A DNA stretch of 64,000 nucleotides from Lihuaxuella thermophila (GTDB taxonomy: Bacteria > Bacillota > Bacilli > Thermoactinomycetales > Thermoactinomycetaceae): contig NZ_FOCQ01000018.1 of NCBI RefSeq assembly GCF_900110165.1, positions 1 to 64,000 of the forward strand. The letters run 5' to 3'. Position numbers and translations under genes: made by a program. Every line of letters begins with the position of its first letter. The stretch's first letter is position 1. The notes under the pieces were generated by a model. The model had not been told where the DNA came from and searched no databases. It was given only the letters and a program-made list of their open reading frames with translations. This document shows, in pieces, positions 59,724 through 64,000 of the stretch.

Positions 59724-61349
59724 ATGGAAAAAAAGTGGGCAACCAAAGAACAATTGACAGATCTTCTATGCGATCTTGTGCGGATCCCCAGCATAACAGG
59801 TTCAGAGGCGGAAATAGAGTTAGCTGAATTTCTGGTTGAGCAGCTCAGGAACCTGCCGTATTTTCAAAAACACCGGGATCATTTGCAACTGTTCCCGACC
59901 GGAGACGGACGGTATTTCGTCACGGCACTGGTGAAGAAAAAGGAGCAGACCAAAAAGACCGTCATTCTGCTCAGCCATTTTGATGTGGTGGATGTAGAAG
60001 ATTACGGTGTGCGGAAAGACATGGCCTTTGACGCCAGAAAGCTGACGGACTTGTTGTATACACACAAAGAGGAACTGCCGGAGGAAGTCAAGCAAGATCT
60101 CGACACGGGAAACTGGTTATTCGGCAGGGGGACCATGGATATGAAAGCCGGTTTGGCCCTGCATATAGCCATGGTTGAACAAGCGTGTGAAGGGAAATTC
60201 GACGGGAATGTTCTGCTCTTGTCCGTTCCCGACGAAGAAGTGAATTCCGCCGGGATGAGAGCAGCCGTCCCTGTGCTGTTGGAATTGGCAAAACGGCATC
60301 ATCTCGAATATAAGGCGGTTCTCAATTCGGAGCCGATGTTTACCCGGTATCCCGGTGACCCAAACAAATATATCTATACAGGATCGATCGGAAAAATCCT
60401 GCCGGGTTTTCTTTGCTACGGAAAAGAGACTCATGTCGGCGAGCCGTTTTCCGGATTAAACGCCAACTATATGGCCTCATTGCTGACTTCCGAACTGGAG
60501 CTGAACACGGATTTCTGCGAAGTGACGGAAGGGGAAACCTCTCCCCCGCCCACCAATTTGCTGCAGAAAGATTTAAAGAAAGAATACTCCGTGCAAATCC
60601 CGCACCGGGCCGTTACGCTGTTTAATCTGTTTTTGCTGGAAAAAAGCGTGGATGAGGTGATCAGGAAATTGCTGGAAACGGCTGAAACAGCAGCCCAACG
60701 GGTGAAGCGGTCTTATGAAAAACAAGCCGCACAATTTCCCGCATCCGGTTGCTTTGCGCCTCCCGACGTGGAGATCCGTGTTCTCACTTATGAAGAACTG
60801 ATGGCTTATGCCTTAACCACGCATGGCCAAGAAGAAATCGAACGCATAGAGAGATCCGTTTTGGCGGACCGGAGGGCAAAAGATGACCGGGAGGCAACCA
60901 TCGAACTGGTCGACGAACTGGCCATTTTGTGCAAGGAATTAGCGCCGATGATCGTACTTTTCTTCGCCCCTCCCTACTATCCGGCGGTCTGCTCCGGAAC
61001 ATCCCCCCTGATTCAGCGGGTTGTATCCGACATGATCTCCTACGCCCGGACCAGACACGGAATCACGCTGAAGAAGCAAAACTATTTTGGTGGCATTTCC
61101 GATCTCAGCTATGTGGGATTGCAGGCTTCAGCGGAATCGCGGTCCCGGCTCGTTGCCAACATGCCGCTGTGGAATCGGGGATATTCCATTCCGCTGGAAG
61201 AATTGGAGCTGTTTGATGTGCCTGTGATCAATCTGGGTCCGTTGGGCAGGGACGCCCATCAATGGACGGAGCGATTAAACGTGGATTCCCTTGGGACCCT
61301 GATGGACCTGTTGCCTGTTTGCATTCAAAAACTGCTTACAACAGAATAA
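59724..61349 (+). CDS. rocB: RocB-like M20 peptidase
   Basis: The 541-residue M20-family metallohydrolase matches the length of RocB, encoded with arginine-utilisation genes in Bacillus. CAGGAG lies eight bases before ATG 59724. LLSHFDVVDVEDYGVRKD (His, Asp), WLFGRGTMDMKAGLALHI (bridging Asp), LLSVPDEEVNSAGMRAAV (Glu-Glu) and the late FFAPPYYPAVCSG and KKQNYFGGISDLSYVG are RocB-type signatures. The biochemical substrate of RocB is not firmly known. No other roc gene is beside it, and it lies in opposite orientation between est and secG. Confidence 0.92.
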   Translation: MEKKWATKEQLTDLLCDLVRIPSITGSEAEIELAEFLVEQLRNLPYFQKHRDHLQLFPTGDGRYFVTALVKKKEQTKKTVILLSHFDVVDVEDYGVRKDMAFDARKLTDLLYTHKEELPEEVKQDLDTGNWLFGRGTMDMKAGLALHIAMVEQACEGKFDGNVLLLSVPDEEVNSAGMRAAVPVLLELAKRHHLEYKAVLNSEPMFTRYPGDPNKYIYTGSIGKILPGFLCYGKETHVGEPFSGLNANYMASLLTSELELNTDFCEVTEGETSPPPTNLLQKDLKKEYSVQIPHRAVTLFNLFLLEKSVDEVIRKLLETAETAAQRVKRSYEKQAAQFPASGCFAPPDVEIRVLTYEELMAYALTTHGQEEIERIERSVLADRRAKDDREATIELVDELAILCKELAPMIVLFFAPPYYPAVCSGTSPLIQRVVSDMISYARTRHGITLKKQNYFGGISDLSYVGLQASAESRSRLVANMPLWNRGYSIPLEELELFDVPVINLGPLGRDAHQWTERLNVDSLGTLMDLLPVCIQKLLTTE

Positions 61350-61367
61350 TCGTACCCAGAATAAAGC

Positions 61368-61394
61368 AAGCGGCCGGAAAAGGGCCGCTTTTTT
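61368..61394 (+). terminator. Terminator of rocB
   Basis: AAGCGGCC and GGCCGCTT form a perfect 8-pair stem with a 7-base loop, followed by TTTT. Confidence 0.85.
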
Positions 61395-61431
61395 CACACA
61401 CATAAAAAACAGCCGACTTCATGCCAGCTGT

Positions 61432-61665
61432 TTATTTAATGAAATACGCCACAATCAGGGCGAAGATCATAAACAAAACCGCCAAAACCGTTGTCAGTTT
61501 GCCGAGCAAGGCATCAATCCCGCGCGCCTTGGCTTTGCCCATCAAGTGTTCGGCGCCCCCGCCGATCGCTCCGGACAAGCCCGCACTTTTGCCGGATTGA
61601 AGCAGAACGACGATAATCAATCCGATACTGATGATCGCAAGAATAATTTTGGATGCGATCTCCAT
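61432..61665 (-). CDS. secG: SecG, preprotein translocase subunit
   Basis: The 77-residue SecG has two membrane segments (IILAIISIGLIIVVLLQSGK and TVLAVLFMIFALIVAYF) joined by the conserved SAGLSGAIGGGAEHLMGKAK loop. It aids SecYEG-SecA protein export. GGAGG precedes ATG 61665. In Bacillus it is followed by est and rnr; here rocB intervenes on the other strand. Confidence 0.97.
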   Translation of the reverse strand: MEIASKIILAIISIGLIIVVLLQSGKSAGLSGAIGGGAEHLMGKAKARGIDALLGKLTTVLAVLFMIFALIVAYFIK

Positions 61666-61842
61666 GGCTTAACCTCCTCGCCACCTGTTTCACTGCAGTA
61701 ACTGTAACACATGTCAACCCGCTTTTCAATAACGGAAGTGAGTTAAACCATGCGCTGATCGCCCCCGGTCAGCCTCCGGGCTCCATTTTTTGTGAAATTG
61801 GATCGACACGACGAGGGTTGGGACAAACGTTCGGGTCCGTTT

Positions 61843-63171
61843 TTACACAATCAGATCCAGCAACAGGATGAGAGGAAGTGCGGCGACCGCAATGATCGTT
61901 TCCAATGCCGTCCATGTCATCAGTGTTTCTTTCACAGACATTCCGAAGTACTCTTTGATCATCCAGAATCCGGAATCATTCACATGAGAAAGGATTAATG
62001 AACCTGCACCCGTTGCCAGAACCAGCAGTTCCGCAGAGGTTCCCGGGATGGCGGCGGCAATGGGGGCAACGATCCCCGCAGCGGTCATCATGGATACAGT
62101 GGCGGACCCGGTGGCAACCCGGATGAGCGCCGCAATCAACCAACCGAGAAAAATGGGCGAAACATGGGACTGGGTAGCCAGTTTGGCGATATAATCCCCT
62201 ACTCCTGATTCCAGCAGTACTTTATTAAAGGCACCGCCCGCCCCGATCACAAGCAGAATGGACGCGGTAGGAGCCAGACAGTTATTGGTAAGTTCCAGGA
62301 TCTTGTCTTTATTCAGCCCCCGGAAGTATCCCAGGCTGAAGAATGAATAAACCGTTGCGATCAACAACGACACGATGGGGTCCCCGATGAACTCCAGCAC
62401 GACCCGGGTCCCGTCTTTCTCCGGCAACTGGATTTTGGCAAAGGACGCGATGAGCATTAAAATGACAGGCAGTAAAATGGTAAAGGTCGTATTCCAAAAT
62501 CCGGGAAGTTCCGCCTCTGTTCGATCCACAACCAACTGATCGCTCAGCTCTTTGGGGACCGTTTTGTGAATTTTATCGCCTATCCACTTTCCGTACACCG
62601 GCCCGGCGATCACCGCTACCGGCAAACCGACAATAATGGAATAAAGGATGGTCAACCCGACATCTGCTTTAAAAATTCCCACTGCGGCCATCGCGGCAGG
62701 ATGGGGCGGTACGAGTCCGTGCACAACGGAAAGCCCCGCAACCAAGGGAACTCCGATCCGAACCAACGAAACCCCTGTATGTTTGGCAATGGTATAAATC
62801 AACGGAATCAACAGGACAAAACCCACTTGGAAAAACACGGGAATTCCTACCAGGAAAGCGACAAACATCATGGCCCAGTGGACATTTTTTTCACCAAAAC
62901 GTTGAATCAAGGTTCTGGCGATTCGTTCCGCACCCCCGGACTCGGCCATCATTTTCCCGAGCATCGTGCCCAGTGCCAACACGATGGCGATAAAGCCCAA
63001 AGTATTCCCCAATCCGTCTTTAATCGTCTGAACAATTTGATCTAACGGCATCCCCGTAACAAGCCCTACCCCGAACGCCACTGTTATCAAGGCGACAAAC
63101 GGATGCCATTTGGCCCATGTGATCAGCAGCAATAAAGCTGCAATGGCTGCCAACACAATGAACAACAGCAT
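61843..63171 (-). CDS. gntP: Gluconate permease (GntP family)
   Basis: The 442-residue gluconate:H+ symporter starts at ATG 63171 (AGGAG eight bases upstream; an earlier frame to 63186 has no site). It has about 12 membrane segments. The stretches GKMMAESGGAERIARTLIQRFGEKN, FFQVGFVLLIPLIYTIAKHTG, VPPHPAAMAAVGIFKADVG and ATGAGSLILSHVNDSGFWMIKEYF are typical of GntP. It lies 26 bases after the gluconate kinase gene on the same strand, forming a gntK-gntP unit. Confidence 0.96.
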   Translation of the reverse strand: MLLFIVLAAIAALLLLITWAKWHPFVALITVAFGVGLVTGMPLDQIVQTIKDGLGNTLGFIAIVLALGTMLGKMMAESGGAERIARTLIQRFGEKNVHWAMMFVAFLVGIPVFFQVGFVLLIPLIYTIAKHTGVSLVRIGVPLVAGLSVVHGLVPPHPAAMAAVGIFKADVGLTILYSIIVGLPVAVIAGPVYGKWIGDKIHKTVPKELSDQLVVDRTEAELPGFWNTTFTILLPVILMLIASFAKIQLPEKDGTRVVLEFIGDPIVSLLIATVYSFFSLGYFRGLNKDKILELTNNCLAPTASILLVIGAGGAFNKVLLESGVGDYIAKLATQSHVSPIFLGWLIAALIRVATGSATVSMMTAAGIVAPIAAAIPGTSAELLVLATGAGSLILSHVNDSGFWMIKEYFGMSVKETLMTWTALETIIAVAALPLILLLDLIV

Positions 63172-63197
63172 GGTGACTCTCCTCACATGATGTTTTT

Positions 63198-64000
63198 TTA
63201 AAAGGACCCGTTGCGCTGAAACTGAGCCAGAATGTGAAACTCATCTTCCAGTTTGCGATAAACCCGCTCATACATGTAGTACAGCTGCAAATACGTCTGG
63301 GTATTATGCAAGTCAGGTTGATGGCGATGGGTAATTTGAATCCAATCTTTGATCGTTTTCAGCGAATCCACTTCGCCCATCGCATACCGGGCAAGAAAAG
63401 CCGCCCCGAAAGCAGAGGCCTCGTGGCTTTCCGGAACCAAAAGCTCGTATCCCATCACATCGGATAAAATTTGCCTCCACAATGAAGACCGGGCAAACCC
63501 TCCGGAAGCCCGTACATCCTTGGCAGGGCCTGTCAAATCGCGCAAGGCTACCGCAACCGAAAAGACACTCATGACCACACCCTCAAGCACGGCACGAATA
63601 AAATGTTCACGCTTATGCTGAAGGCTGATTCCGAAAAACAAGCCCCGGGCGTTGGCGTTCCAATAGGGCGACCTTTCTCCGGATAGAAACGGAAGAAACA
63701 ACAACCCTTCGGAACCGGCCGGAATCTTTTCCGCATATTGGATCATTAAGTCGTATGGATCGATCCCCAGCTTTTTGGCGACTTCCACCTCGGGAGCGGC
63801 AAATTCATCCCGCAACCATCTTAGCAGGATCCCGCCGTTATTGGTGGGCCCTCCCACAACCCAATGTTTGTCGGTCAGTGCATAGCAAAAAGTGCGGCCT
63901 TGGTCATCCGTTAACGGGCGGTCAGTGACGGTTCGGACTGCACCGCTTGTTCCGATCGTTACCGCGATTTCACCCGTCTCAATCGCCCCTACACCCAAAT
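63198..64000 (-). CDS. gntK: Gluconate kinase (FGGY family), 5' part outside window
   Basis: The C-terminal 267 residues of a kinase normally of about 510 phosphorylate gluconate to 6-phosphogluconate. The visible part includes ITIGTSGAVRTV-type phosphate-binding sequence (VTIGTSGAVRTVTDR), FLSGERSPYWNANARGLFFG and the FGGY adenosine motif region VRASGGFARSSLWRQILSDVMG with SHEASAFGAAFLAR. Frame and length to the edge are intact. The gntP gene follows, so the pair imports and activates gluconate. Confidence 0.94.
   Translation of the reverse strand, partial: LGVGAIETGEIAVTIGTSGAVRTVTDRPLTDDQGRTFCYALTDKHWVVGGPTNNGGILLRWLRDEFAAPEVEVAKKLGIDPYDLMIQYAEKIPAGSEGLLFLPFLSGERSPYWNANARGLFFGISLQHKREHFIRAVLEGVVMSVFSVAVALRDLTGPAKDVRASGGFARSSLWRQILSDVMGYELLVPESHEASAFGAAFLARYAMGEVDSLKTIKDWIQITHRHQPDLHNTQTYLQLYYMYERVYRKLEDEFHILAQFQRNGSF

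Overview
The window looks like a chromosomal segment of a low-to-mid GC Gram-positive of the order Bacillales, most likely family Thermoactinomycetaceae. This is inferred from strong AGGAGG-type ribosome binding sites with frequent GTG/TTG starts, Firmicutes-type operons (secG/est/rnr/smpB/ssrA, a Bacillus yodT-S-R-Q/kamA/yokU/yodP-like lysine cluster, nasBCDE-like nitrate assimilation, RocB, SecG) and putative TnrA/GlnR, Fur and sigma-54 sites. No species can be named from the sequence alone.

Layout. Positions 1-2505 hold an IS200/IS605-family element (broken tnpA, tnpB running off the edge) inserted in an ABC-2 permease gene whose partner ATPase gene has an in-frame stop. A pentapeptide-repeat gene and a PadR regulator with a clear operator follow. 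Positions 3700-7980 are a secretion/toxin island: signal peptidase I, a Yip1-like membrane protein, a polymorphic toxin with a type IV prepilin-like N-terminus, its probable immunity protein, and a displaced toxin tip with a second probable immunity gene. Positions 8200-16933 are a type III-B (Cmr) CRISPR locus: cas6, a five-repeat array, cmr6-5-4-3-2-1, and a signal-peptide/coiled-coil/transmembrane protein of unknown function just upstream of cmr1. Cas10 (Cmr2) lacks the N-terminal HD nuclease region but keeps the GGDD palm motif.

Positions 17207-19727 encode two secreted alpha/beta hydrolases (tannase/3HB-oligomer-hydrolase-like and PHB-depolymerase-like). Positions 20630-35169 are a large lysine/beta-lysine catabolic region: a PucR-type regulator divergent from two class-III aminotransferases, a two-subunit CoA transferase, thiolase, M20 deacylase and aldehyde dehydrogenase; then a sigma-54 activator, and kamA-yokU-ablB preceded by a near-consensus -24/-12 promoter. 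An amino-acid permease gene faces this region. Thiolase and CoA transferase could serve both beta-lysine breakdown and 3-hydroxybutyrate use.

Positions 37152-42304 are iron uptake: a FecCD-type ABC importer behind a Fur-like box and an unrecognised Cys-containing protein behind Fur-like boxes. Positions 42603-52240 are nitrate assimilation: two TnrA/GlnR-like boxes, a NarK-type transporter, NADH nitrite reductase large and small subunits, a NasB-like paralogue of the large subunit with a degenerate siroheme domain, the nitrate reductase catalytic subunit, and a uroporphyrinogen-III synthase for siroheme supply. Positions 52486-54893 hold a truncated DUF7010-like gene, a secreted seven-bladed PD40 propeller protein and a 25-residue peptide ORF. 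Positions 54897-61665 hold tRNA-Thr(CGT), tmRNA, smpB, rnr, a carboxylesterase and secG, with a rocB gene in opposite orientation between the esterase and secG. The window ends with gntP and a partial gluconate kinase gene.
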